In this document: positions 13,948 to 22,166 of the stretch, one piece after another
Layout: every line of letters starts with the position of its first letter
Numbering within the stretch: position 1 is the first letter of the stretch
Notes under the pieces: model-generated
Told to the model about the DNA's origin: nothing
The model's database searches: none
What the model saw: the letters and a program-made list of their open reading frames with translations, nothing else
Position numbers and translations under genes: made by a program
NCBI GenBank assembly: GCA_021800315.1
Contig: JAJYZD010000019.1
Coordinates: 1 to 23,537, forward strand
Direction: 5' to 3'
Length of the DNA stretch: 23,537 nucleotides
Source: Bacillota bacterium
GTDB lineage: Bacteria; Bacillota; Desulfotomaculia; Desulfotomaculales; JAJYZD01

Positions 13948-16900
13948 ATGAATGTCTTTGCGCGCGTACGCAATGCGGCTAACAAGATGTTGCGTGGTAC
14001 TGACTATCAGGTTACGCTCACCATGGAACAAAACCAGATTCTGTTTAGTGTATACAGGGGCAATCGTAAAGTGCCTTTTGCGCAGTTATACCAGGATCAT
14101 TCGGAATTTAGACGGATAACCCCATTGATCCTGGCTCAGGGAGACCAGATTATCGTGCCCCTTCAAAATCTGGAGCGTGTAAGAGCCGATTTAGGTTATA
14201 TCTCCGGGAAATGTGCGAACGATTCGGTTAAAGTGTCAATAGCGCCGGAAGTCGCCCGGCTGAAGCCGCGCAATATCCCGGATAACTTCAGTATCAGCTA
14301 TATCTGGAGCGATTCAGCGGAGGCCCTTATCCAAGAAATACAGGGCGGCCGGGCTTATTGCGGGAAAGGATGGTTTGTAGCGGAGGACGCTTACTGGAAT
14401 GTTCCCGGAATAAATGAAACGGATGACCCCTGGTTGGTCCAAACAATGGTCCGGGGGAAAGATGTCATCGAGATTGTCAACCACCTTATTCCGGGATGGA
14501 AAAAACGGGGAATTCCCGTAACAAGCGAAGTTGTTCCGGGCTCAGGGCCGGCTTTCACCCTGGTGATCGCCGCTGTTGGTGACAGTACCGTTTCCCTGGA
14601 AATCACCTGGCGGATCAACCCCAAAGACCTTAAGGCCTACCCTTCGTTGGAGGGATACGTTTTTGCCGGTCCAACCCTGATCGAGGGAATTAATCCCGCG
14701 GTCCTGCCCGTGAAGCTGCAGGCGCAAAGCGGCACTTTCGCCCTGAAAGGCAGTGATATCGCTGTTTTCCGCCAAGAGGTCTTCCCTCGTATCAGCAGGT
14801 GGACGACAGGGGATATCGAGCGGTTTCTCCAAACACACCAGGTTATTCCCAACGCCGGGGAGTTGATCCTCTCCGTAGAGCGGCTGGAGACGGTCGGTGT
14901 CGGCCGGGCCGAGGCCGTTCCTGTTTTTGTCTGCGGGGGAGACCGGGCAACGGTGGGCGAGATCATCAGGCGCATGGGGCCGCGGACGGAATATATCCGC
15001 CTGGCCGGCGGCTGGCATGCCGTCGAAAAGCTCAAGAGGCTCGGCATCGGTCCCGACGGACGGCTGCCGGACCAAACGGCGTTGGACCGGAGAATAACCC
15101 TTTCCGCGGCGGAAATCCTGCACGGCGGATCGCGGCGCCTTGAGGGCCCCTGGAAACGGATCGTTTTTCCGGAAATGAACATACCGACGGGCCCGATGAG
15201 AGATATCGCCCGCCAACATTTGCAATTTTTGATCGAATGGGGGGTTCCGGGAGGCATAGCCGGGGTCTTCCACCGCTATGAAGATGAAGTATACAAGGTC
15301 TTGTCCGGGCACTTGAAAACCTTTCCCAAAGCGCGGATTCTCATCGTAGGGAAGAAGGCCGCTCTCGATGCCTTGCCGGACCGATGGAAAGCGATCGTGG
15401 CGCTTAGGTTTGAGGGGAACATGAAGGATCCGGAGACCAGGTTCGATGCGCCGGGCTTGCTGTATGTCGCGACCGTCAACGCCCTGGAAACGCGTTCCGG
15501 TTTAAGAGGGGCGCAATGGGACATCCTCCTGATTCTCCAACCGGATGCTCTAATCAGGTCCGATACATCGCGGTTCTATGAAACCCTCCTATCCTGCAAA
15601 GCCCGTTTGGTACTGGGCACATTTCGCGACAGCGGTTTTTTGGGCCGTCGCCAATCCTTCGTAGCGATTTCCGACATATTCGGGATACCGGAGAACGAGG
15701 ACGTCTGGAATTATTCCCTCCGGAATCTTTTGGACGGCAGGGTTATCCTGCCGCAGCCTTTCCAGCCGGAGAACGGGACGGTTGTTCAAACGGGCGGGCC
15801 GGGCGCTCCGGCTGAATTCATAATTGCCAACGGCGTTCCGGATCAGGCCGTTCCCATCCCGCCGCGAAAGAAGGAGCAAGCCCGCGATAAAGAGGTGGCA
15901 GGCTCCTCCCGGTCCGTCCATCGGAGAGATGGAGGGCGCCGGGAGAGCGATTGCGCCGTCTTCCTGGCGGAAGCCGAAAGATTGGCCGGATATACGGAGA
16001 AGGTAGCAACGTTTGTACCCTTCACGGGCGACCGCCCGACGTACGCCGCGATGAGTCCTTTACAGCGGAAATGGTATTTCCACTGGCGGGGCCGGGTGCG
16101 GGCATATGCCTACCCGGATACCGCCCTGTCCTACATCCTGGTTCATGTCTACGAATTGATCAACAATATCGGCGTGAGAAATCCTACCGACGGCTATTGC
16201 CAGTTATACAATCTCTGGACCGGCTACCGGGAGCGCCATCCCCGGTTGGACGATTGCCTGGTGAACTGGATCATGGATTATGCGGCCTTGAACCAGTGTG
16301 ATGTCGATGCAGGCAAGATCTACGCCCGCCTTCCCAATTCTTATAGTTGCCAATGTTACCTTGATCTGCTTATTGACAAATACAGTAAGTCGGCATTTTC
16401 CCTTCCGCTGGAGCTGATTGTACAACTGGTTGATTATGATGTGCGTCGTAGCGATTTTTTCCTGTATCACCACGCCCTTATAGAAGAATATGTTTTGAAA
16501 GCCATGAAAAAGGTCGATGCATATTTGGTGGAACGGCATCAGAGGGGCATACTGCAGCTCTTTAAGCCGGGTGGGACCGAAAGGATAGAGAGGGAACCTT
16601 TCCAGAATGCGATACATGGCTATGGAAACGCTAGACATACCGTTATCGAAACTCATCCTTATTCCAAGAGCGTGCTATTACGCACGTTCCTTACAGGCAT
16701 TATGAAGCACACCGAAAATATATTGCGGGAATTCAAGAGGTATCCGGGCAGGCTACAGGACTATACGTTGGAACCGGAAATAGCTGCCTTGATAGACGAT
16801 TGCCTCACGTCGGGAATATATCCCAGTAGGCCACAACGTAGTAATTGGACGTCGATTATACACATACTAAACACAGTGTCACCGGAGCCACCGGTCACGG

Positions 16901-17427
16901 TGTCACCGGAGCCACCGGTTAAGCCCGCTCCAACCATCAGTATTGACGAGGCCAAAGTAGCACAGTTGATCAGCGATTCCGACAAGGTAAGGGACATGCT
17001 GACAGTTACCGCAGAGCATACGCAAGCTTTCGCTGAAGATACGAATGTTTCTTTGTCAATTATTGCCGGGCCGCCAGGAACACAGAAACACCGGCCGGGC
17101 TTGCGGGAGCCTGAAACAGACAGTGTGGCGGAACGAAACGGCGAGGCGTTGGACGAGTCCTCCGGCCTGCCGGAGGAGTGGAAACTTTTCCGGGAGAATA
17201 TGACTGCTTACCAGATCCAGACCCTTGCGGCTCTATGGCAAAAAGACGATTCGCTTACCGGGATCGACCGTCTGGCCGGGGATAGTTTCCTGATGCCGGA
17301 AATGCTTATCGATTCCATCAATGAATTGGCTTTGAACCATATTGGTGATATGCTTATCCTTGCTGAATCCTCTTCTCCGGCTATCAATGAAGCCTATCTG
17401 GAAATCGTGAAACTAATTACTGCCTGA
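13948..17427 (+). CDS. large TerB-N/TerB-C protein with degenerate SNF2-like lobe
   Basis: First gene of a three-gene operon; 1159 residues from the ATG at 13948, which has GGAG about ten bases upstream (an ATG at 13870 in the same frame has no site). Residues about 1-400 are a mixed alpha/beta region of unknown type. Residues about 405-600 follow the layout of a SNF2 RecA-1 lobe: RQHLQFLIEWGVPGGIAGVF where active enzymes have the Walker A, then ARILIVGKKAALDALPDRWK, LLYVATVNAL, and GAQWDILLILQPDALI where DEAH belongs. Walker A and DEAH residues are all gone. A basic linker (about 636-665) precedes a TerB-N type domain (TGDRPTYAAMSPLQRKWYFHW... and YILVHVYELINN, about 684-900). A repeated VSPEPPV hinge (about 976-991) leads to a TerB-C type end (ISIDEAKVAQLI ... 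LIDSINELALNHIGDMLI). Probable role: scaffold or regulator of the ATPase and helicase that follow. Confidence 0.82.
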   Translation: MNVFARVRNAANKMLRGTDYQVTLTMEQNQILFSVYRGNRKVPFAQLYQDHSEFRRITPLILAQGDQIIVPLQNLERVRADLGYISGKCANDSVKVSIAPEVARLKPRNIPDNFSISYIWSDSAEALIQEIQGGRAYCGKGWFVAEDAYWNVPGINETDDPWLVQTMVRGKDVIEIVNHLIPGWKKRGIPVTSEVVPGSGPAFTLVIAAVGDSTVSLEITWRINPKDLKAYPSLEGYVFAGPTLIEGINPAVLPVKLQAQSGTFALKGSDIAVFRQEVFPRISRWTTGDIERFLQTHQVIPNAGELILSVERLETVGVGRAEAVPVFVCGGDRATVGEIIRRMGPRTEYIRLAGGWHAVEKLKRLGIGPDGRLPDQTALDRRITLSAAEILHGGSRRLEGPWKRIVFPEMNIPTGPMRDIARQHLQFLIEWGVPGGIAGVFHRYEDEVYKVLSGHLKTFPKARILIVGKKAALDALPDRWKAIVALRFEGNMKDPETRFDAPGLLYVATVNALETRSGLRGAQWDILLILQPDALIRSDTSRFYETLLSCKARLVLGTFRDSGFLGRRQSFVAISDIFGIPENEDVWNYSLRNLLDGRVILPQPFQPENGTVVQTGGPGAPAEFIIANGVPDQAVPIPPRKKEQARDKEVAGSSRSVHRRDGGRRESDCAVFLAEAERLAGYTEKVATFVPFTGDRPTYAAMSPLQRKWYFHWRGRVRAYAYPDTALSYILVHVYELINNIGVRNPTDGYCQLYNLWTGYRERHPRLDDCLVNWIMDYAALNQCDVDAGKIYARLPNSYSCQCYLDLLIDKYSKSAFSLPLELIVQLVDYDVRRSDFFLYHHALIEEYVLKAMKKVDAYLVERHQRGILQLFKPGGTERIEREPFQNAIHGYGNARHTVIETHPYSKSVLLRTFLTGIMKHTENILREFKRYPGRLQDYTLEPEIAALIDDCLTSGIYPSRPQRSNWTSIIHILNTVSPEPPVTVSPEPPVKPAPTISIDEAKVAQLISDSDKVRDMLTVTAEHTQAFAEDTNVSLSIIAGPPGTQKHRPGLREPETDSVAERNGEALDESSGLPEEWKLFRENMTAYQIQTLAALWQKDDSLTGIDRLAGDSFLMPEMLIDSINELALNHIGDMLILAESSSPAINEAYLEIVKLITA
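16873..16920 (+). repeat. tandem 24-bp repeat, two units
   Basis: Two consecutive 24-bp units (16873-16896, 16897-16920) differ at two third-codon positions. They encode TVSPEPPV twice, a Pro-rich hinge between the TerB-N and TerB-C parts of the large protein. Confidence 0.95.
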
Positions 17428-17445
17428 GGGAAAGGTGGACCCGCC

Positions 17446-18765
17446 ATGAATCAAGTCAGGATACCGAAGAGACTCACCACAGCGCTTATCCATTCCCTGT
17501 CGGCCGGTGTTGTGCCGCGGATCGGGCTTGAGCACGTAGCCGTCGGCCGAAAGCAGGAGATTGAGACCCTGCTGGCCGACTTGGAGAATGTTGCCGAAGG
17601 CGGAGCCTTCTTTCGATTCCTGGTCGGCCGTTACGGCTCCGGCAAGAGCTTTTTGCTGCAGGTCATCCGGAACTACGCCATGGAACGCGATTTTGTGGTG
17701 GCCGATGCCGACCTGTCCAGCGAACGGCGCCTGGTCGGTGGAAAGGGCCAGGGATTGGCCGTCTACCGGGAATTGATGAACAATCTTTCTACGAAAACCA
17801 GGCCGGATGGCGGGGCGGTACCCGCCATCCTCGAGCGGTGGATATCGATGATCCTGGCCCGGGTAGCGAAGGAGACCGGCCTGCGGCCGGCTGACAGCGG
17901 TTTTACCGAAGCGGTGGAGTTGAAAATCCTGGAGACGGTGAACGGAATTGAGGGAATGGTCCATGGTTTTGATTTTGCCAGAGCGGTCATAGGCTATTGG
18001 AACGGATACCGGGAGGCGGACGACGCCGGCAAGGGGGCCGCGCTACGCTGGCTTCGCGGTGAGTTCGCCACTAAGACGGAAGCAAAGGCCTTTCTCAACG
18101 TGCAGATGATAATTGGTGACGACAACTGGTATGACTTTATCAAACTTATGGCGGCCTTCGTTTCCCACATAGGATACAAAGGTCTGATAGTTTTTATTGA
18201 CGAAGGCGTCATTTTATATAAGATCACGAACGCTGTGGCCCGCCAGGCCAATTACGAAAAACTTCTGACCATGTTTAACGATACGATGCAGGGAAAGGCG
18301 CGAAACCTGGGAATTCTTCTGGGCGGGACGCCGCAGTTTGTCGAGGATCCCCGGCGGGGGCTATACAGCTACGAAGCCTTGCGCTCCCGGCTGGCGGCCG
18401 GCCGGTTTGCCGGGGACAGGCGCGACCTTGCCGGTCCTGTTATCCGGCTGCAAACCCTCACCCATGAAGAAATATTCGTCCTCCTGAGGCGGTTGGTTCA
18501 GGTTCACGGGAGTCACTATGCTTATGAGCCGCAAGTCTCCCAGGCCGATATGCTGGAATTCATGGAGGAGGTGGCGGGACGGGTGGGGGCGGAGGAGCTT
18601 TTGACGCCCCGGGAGGTCGTCCGTGACTTTATCAGTCTTTTGAACATTATCCACCAGAATCCCGGCTTAACCTTCGGGCAGGCGCTACGCGGTCAGGATT
18701 TCCGGATAAGTGCGGCCGATAGGGGTCCGGAGGAAGGGAATGATTTTGCGGAGTTCACTTTATGA
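17446..18765 (+). CDS. P-loop ATPase, DUF2791 / BrxC-BrxD family
   Basis: This 439-residue ATPase follows the TerB gene by 18 bp with a GAAAGGTGG site. The conserved N-terminus has SLSAGVVPRIGLEHVAVGRK, with the bait-like G-R-K-x-E before Walker A GRYGSGKSFLLQ (about residues 61-72) and VADADLSSERRL. Walker B is GLIVFIDEGVILYK (about 246). The C-terminal half has the sensor-like LLGGTPQFVEDPRRGLYSYEALRSRL and the family ending LLTPREVVRDFISLLN. This is the BREX ATP-binding domain family; proteins of this size are called BrxD in type 2 BREX, where they pair with a helicase as here. The stop overlaps the helicase start (ATGA), so the two are translationally coupled and probably act as a complex. 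Confidence 0.9.
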   Translation: MNQVRIPKRLTTALIHSLSAGVVPRIGLEHVAVGRKQEIETLLADLENVAEGGAFFRFLVGRYGSGKSFLLQVIRNYAMERDFVVADADLSSERRLVGGKGQGLAVYRELMNNLSTKTRPDGGAVPAILERWISMILARVAKETGLRPADSGFTEAVELKILETVNGIEGMVHGFDFARAVIGYWNGYREADDAGKGAALRWLRGEFATKTEAKAFLNVQMIIGDDNWYDFIKLMAAFVSHIGYKGLIVFIDEGVILYKITNAVARQANYEKLLTMFNDTMQGKARNLGILLGGTPQFVEDPRRGLYSYEALRSRLAAGRFAGDRRDLAGPVIRLQTLTHEEIFVLLRRLVQVHGSHYAYEPQVSQADMLEFMEEVAGRVGAEELLTPREVVRDFISLLNIIHQNPGLTFGQALRGQDFRISAADRGPEEGNDFAEFTL

Positions 18766-20990
18766 GCGGGAATCCCTTCTACCGGTTGGCTCCCTTTATC
18801 CAGGAATATATATACACCCACGGCTGGACGGAGTTGCGGGCGGTCCAGGTCGAAGCCTGCCGGGTTATTTTCGAAACGGATCATCATCTGCTTTTGGCTG
18901 CGGCAACGGCCTCCGGGAAGACCGAAGCCGCGTTTCTCCCGGTCATTACCCTGCTGCACGAAAATCCTCCTTCCACCATCGGCGCCTTATACATCGGTCC
19001 GCTCAAGGCGCTGATCAACGACCAGTTCCAGCGGCTGGGTGATCTACTGGAAGAAGCCCGTCTGCCGGTCTGGCATTGGCACGGGGATGTTTCCCAGAGC
19101 CACAAAATCAAGCTGATGCGGAATCCCAAAGGGATCCTGCAGATCACGCCCGAATCCCTGGAGAGCATCTTGATCAACCGGCATACGGAAATCGGGCGCC
19201 TGTTCGGCGACCTGCGCTTTATCATCATTGACGAAGTGCATGCTTTCATGGGCACGGACCGGGGCAGCCAGGTGCTCTGCCAGTTGGAGCGTTTTATGAG
19301 GCTGACCGGAGTCAACCCGCGCCGCATCGGACTTTCGGCGACACTGGGCGACTATGCCGTGGTCGAAAGGTGGCTGGCGGCCGGAACCGGCCGGCTGGTC
19401 GCCACGTCCGGAATGCGGACGGGACCGCAAAAAGTAAGGCTGGCTGTGGAACATTTTTCCGGTCCCGACCCCCGGAGGGAAGAGGTCCGGGGCGCGGCAA
19501 GCAAGAGCGCCCGGTTGGAATCGCCGACCGGCGGGAACCCCCCTTTTTCGCCCTATGACGAATACGTGTTCGACCAGTCCACAAACAGAAAGTGCCTGAT
19601 TTTCACCAACAGCCGCACCGAGGCGGAGCAGACGGTGGCCACTCTCCGCCAGATGGCCGAAGAACGGAAGATGCCGGATATCTACCATGTTCACCACGGC
19701 AGCATAGCGGCTTCCTTGCGGGAAGCGGCGGAGAGGGCGATGAAAGAATCCATCGGACCCAGTGTCACGGCCACAACCATAACCCTGGAATTGGGCATCG
19801 ACCTGGGACTGCTGGAACGGGTCATCCAGTTGGAATCGCCTTTATCAGTCTCCGCCTTCGTGCAACGTCTGGGACGTTCCGGCCGGAGGGGTGCGCCCGC
19901 GGAGATGTGGTTTGCCTGTAAGGAGGAAACTTCACCCAGGGATCTGTTACCTGATCAAATCCCCTGGCCCCTGCTGCAATCCGTCGCCGTCATCCAGCTT
20001 TATCTGGAAGAGTTGTGGATCGAACCGGCGGTACCCAGGAAGTATCCGTTCAGCCTCCTGTACCACCAGACCATGAGTACCCTGGCGGCGACGGGGGAAC
20101 TGACCCCGGCGGCACTGGCCCACAGAGTGCTGACCCTGTCTCCGTTTAAGGGTATATCAAGGGAGGATTTCCGGCGGCTTTTACTCCACCTCATCGAAAT
20201 CGACCATATCCAGCGGACGGATGAAGGCTGTCTGCTCGTTGGCCTCGCGGGGGAACGGGTGGTGGGTAATTTCCGGTTCTACGCTGTTTTCCCCGATAAC
20301 GAGGAGTATACGGTGCGGGACGAATCCCGCGAGATCGGCAGTATCCTTACCCCGCCGCCGCAGGGCGAACGGTTCGCTCTGGCCGGCCGCACCTGGGAGG
20401 TGCTCGAGGTCGATATCAAGCGCAAGACGGTCTATGCCCGACAGGTTAAGGGCAGGGTCCGCACTTCCTGGACCGGTGGCGGGGGCAGTATTCATTCCAA
20501 AGTCACCCGGCGCATGAAACAGGTTCTGGCGGAAGATTACGTATATCCCTATCTTCAGCCGGGTGCCGCCGAAAGACTGAGCCAGGCGCGGGAATTGGCC
20601 CGTAAAACCGGACTATTGCAAAGCGATATCGTTTCTTTGGGCGGGAACGGTTATGTCGTTTTCCCCTGGCTGGGCACGGTGGCCTACCGGACCCTGGACA
20701 GGTGTCTACGTCTTAGAGGGAAAGATCTATTCGGGATCAGGAATGTCAACGGCCTTTCCCCCTACTTTCTCACCTTCGGCCTGGAAGGTCGCCGGGAGGC
20801 GGCCGATGTGTTCAGGGAACTGATGGAGCGTACCGGGGACGTTGAACAACTGGTGGGCGAAAAGGAAGCCCCCGTGATCGAGAAATATGACGAATTCATC
20901 CCGCCCCCGTTGCTGAGAAAAGCCTTCATCCACGACTACCTGGACTTGGAGGAGGTACGATCCCGGTTTCTTGAAACCGGAGGTACGTAA
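18762..20990 (+). CDS. Lhr/BrxHI-like superfamily 2 DNA helicase
   Basis: This 742-residue helicase appears catalytically intact: Q-like N-terminus (GWTELRAVQVEAC), Walker A AATASGKTEAAFLPVI (about residue 46), Ia IGPLKALINDQF, Walker B IIIDEVHAFMGTDRGSQ (DEVH, about 155), motif III GLSATLGD (about 189), motif IV CLIFTNSRTEAE, motif V TTITLELGIDLG and motif VI QRLGRSGRRG (about 367). A winged-helix and Lhr-core-like region follows (FSLLYHQTMSTLAATGELTP; then RTWEVLEVDIKRKTVYARQ). It is shorter than Lhr proper (over 850) and matches the size of BrxHI. Motif strength suggests 3'-5' DNA translocation; the partners are the coupled upstream ATPase and the TerB protein. Confidence 0.92.
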   Translation: MSGNPFYRLAPFIQEYIYTHGWTELRAVQVEACRVIFETDHHLLLAAATASGKTEAAFLPVITLLHENPPSTIGALYIGPLKALINDQFQRLGDLLEEARLPVWHWHGDVSQSHKIKLMRNPKGILQITPESLESILINRHTEIGRLFGDLRFIIIDEVHAFMGTDRGSQVLCQLERFMRLTGVNPRRIGLSATLGDYAVVERWLAAGTGRLVATSGMRTGPQKVRLAVEHFSGPDPRREEVRGAASKSARLESPTGGNPPFSPYDEYVFDQSTNRKCLIFTNSRTEAEQTVATLRQMAEERKMPDIYHVHHGSIAASLREAAERAMKESIGPSVTATTITLELGIDLGLLERVIQLESPLSVSAFVQRLGRSGRRGAPAEMWFACKEETSPRDLLPDQIPWPLLQSVAVIQLYLEELWIEPAVPRKYPFSLLYHQTMSTLAATGELTPAALAHRVLTLSPFKGISREDFRRLLLHLIEIDHIQRTDEGCLLVGLAGERVVGNFRFYAVFPDNEEYTVRDESREIGSILTPPPQGERFALAGRTWEVLEVDIKRKTVYARQVKGRVRTSWTGGGGSIHSKVTRRMKQVLAEDYVYPYLQPGAAERLSQARELARKTGLLQSDIVSLGGNGYVVFPWLGTVAYRTLDRCLRLRGKDLFGIRNVNGLSPYFLTFGLEGRREAADVFRELMERTGDVEQLVGEKEAPVIEKYDEFIPPPLLRKAFIHDYLDLEEVRSRFLETGGT

Positions 20991-21316
20991 CAGCTACCAG
21001 TGAAGGCCTCCAGGTTATCACTGATCTCCCCGCCCCTGGCTTTACCCCGCCGGTCAATGGTTGTTTACCGGAGTGTTCGTGAACTCTGTTACATCCGCCA
21101 TGCAAATGGATTATTCAGTGTCAGGGCGAAATAGTGGTCACACAAGGACATCCTTCAACTTTATCATGAACCCGGGCAAAAGCGTGGTGGTTAGAACGTC
21201 GTTACGGTCAAATACACCCATCCACGTCCAATATTCCTTAGCTCCGTGCTTATAACCTAACTTTTGCGGGAAACTTCTCTGCTGACATTACCCGTTTAAA
21301 ATAATTTACAAATCTC
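20991..21316. other. 326-bp non-coding stretch after the helicase
   Basis: No credible gene or T-tailed terminator was found. A 64-codon frame from 21061 has no ribosome site. At 21119-21141 lies TGTCA followed by GGCGAAATAGTGGTCAC, which partly resembles GGCCAAAGTAGTGAC at 22035-22049 on the far side of the transposase-like gene; these may be degenerate element ends. Confidence 0.4.
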
Positions 21317-21346
21317 TTGTGCCTGAGTTCTCCCGGGTGGTACAAT
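21317..21346 (+). promoter_or_regulatory. sigma-A-like promoter of the transposase-like gene
   Basis: TTGTGC (21317-21322) and TACAAT (21341-21346) are 18 bases apart, and the ATG lies 21 bases further. The -10 box sits inside an inverted repeat. Confidence 0.6.
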
Positions 21347-21356
21347 GGACCCGGGA
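21331..21356. promoter_or_regulatory. palindromic operator candidate over the -10 box
   Basis: TCCCGGGT (21331-21338) is a perfect inverted repeat of ACCCGGGA (21349-21356), spaced by ten bases that contain the -10 box. The right arm runs into the Shine-Dalgarno GGGAGGTG. Binding by a dimer, or a hairpin in the mRNA, would block transcription or translation. Confidence 0.45.
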
Positions 21357-21367
21357 GGTGATAATTC

Positions 21368-22021
21368 ATGGGCTACAGGTCTCTCGCCCCCGAAGAGAAA
21401 TCCAAAGCCTTAAAAGAGGTATGGGCCTCGCCGCGGTCTATCTCCAAAGTAGCCGAAAAGTATGGCATATCCCGACCGGTGCTGTACCACTGGTCTGCCT
21501 TGGCCGAACGGACAATTCTGGATGTCCTTACAGAGAAACCCGGTCCAAAGAAGAGATCTCCATTACAAGTATTGGAGCAGGAGAATCATAGCCTCTGGAA
21601 GCGCATCGAAGATTTGTCACTTATTATCACGAGACTATCTCAAGAAGGTCAAATGCCGGCCTCCGCGTCGTCCAGCCAGCAAAGCTCGCGACCTGCCAAG
21701 TGTCCTTCTTGCGGGTCCGAGCGGATCTGGAAAAACGGATCCTGGCCGTTGAAGGGGGGCCGCCAACAACGCTTCGTGTGCGCCAACTGCCATCAAGTCC
21801 TGTATGAAAAAAAACTCCTTCGCCGGCTGGGGACTAAATTTCGCAATCTCGGTCAGCGGACAAGGCGAGCGACATCCAATCTCAGGCATCTACTGGCTCG
21901 TCCCGGTTGTTTTAGGTGGAAGGGCCTTGGCGGTCAAGGCCCTTGGCCCCTTCCTTGGGGAACCACGGCCGCAGAGCCTCGCCAGGGGCTCCGGCGCGTC
22001 ACCGGTCTGACTGTCACGTGA
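21368..22021 (+). CDS. transposase-like HTH plus zinc-ribbon protein, degenerate C-terminus
   Basis: The product has a helix-turn-helix at residues about 10-45 (KALKEVWASPRSISKVAEKY, GISRPVLYHW) as in transposase N-termini, a coiled region (LEQENHSLWKRIEDLSL), and a zinc ribbon at about 112-141 (CPSCG ... CANCH) like those of IS1 or IS1595-type proteins. No DDE catalytic domain follows. From the A8 run at 21807-21814 onward the zero frame turns Arg/Gly-rich and low in similarity to anything (217 residues total); the run could be a frameshift site. GGGAGGTGAT precedes the ATG. It is probably a truncated transposase or a former orfA. Which IS family it belongs to is not clear. Confidence 0.55.
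   Translation: MGYRSLAPEEKSKALKEVWASPRSISKVAEKYGISRPVLYHWSALAERTILDVLTEKPGPKKRSPLQVLEQENHSLWKRIEDLSLIITRLSQEGQMPASASSSQQSSRPAKCPSCGSERIWKNGSWPLKGGRQQRFVCANCHQVLYEKKLLRRLGTKFRNLGQRTRRATSNLRHLLARPGCFRWKGLGGQGPWPLPWGTTAAEPRQGLRRVTGLTVT
21920..21944. other. perfect 10-bp hairpin in the degenerate tail
   Basis: AAGGGCCTTG (21920-21929) pairs perfectly with CAAGGCCCTT (21935-21944) around a 5-nt loop. No T-run follows. It lies in the low-quality C-terminal part of the transposase-like frame, which suggests this DNA is not really coding. Confidence 0.6.
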
Positions 22022-22166
22022 TGACACCTAATTCGGCCAAAGTAGTGACGTTGTCAGCTACAGTAGTATGTATCAGTTAACCATTCAGACACCGTTGATT
22101 GACTTAACGCAGCAAGGGACTATTATGAGGTAGAAAAGCTCTTTCGGATTCACCGCCGGTGAGAAG

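Noticed and set aside
16873..16920. Repeat array resembling CRISPR
   Set aside because: Only two adjoining units without spacers, in frame within a protein-coding region.
13948..17427. A tellurite-resistance operon because of the TerB domains
   Set aside because: No terC, terD/terZ or terY-like genes accompany it, and the partner genes are DNA-acting.
13948..20990. A complete BREX system
   Set aside because: Only the BrxD-like ATPase and BrxHI-like helicase are present; no methylase, PglZ-type phosphatase or large BrxC/PglY ATPase is encoded in the window.
21061..21255. 64-codon frame after the helicase
   Set aside because: No ribosome site or recognisable domain.
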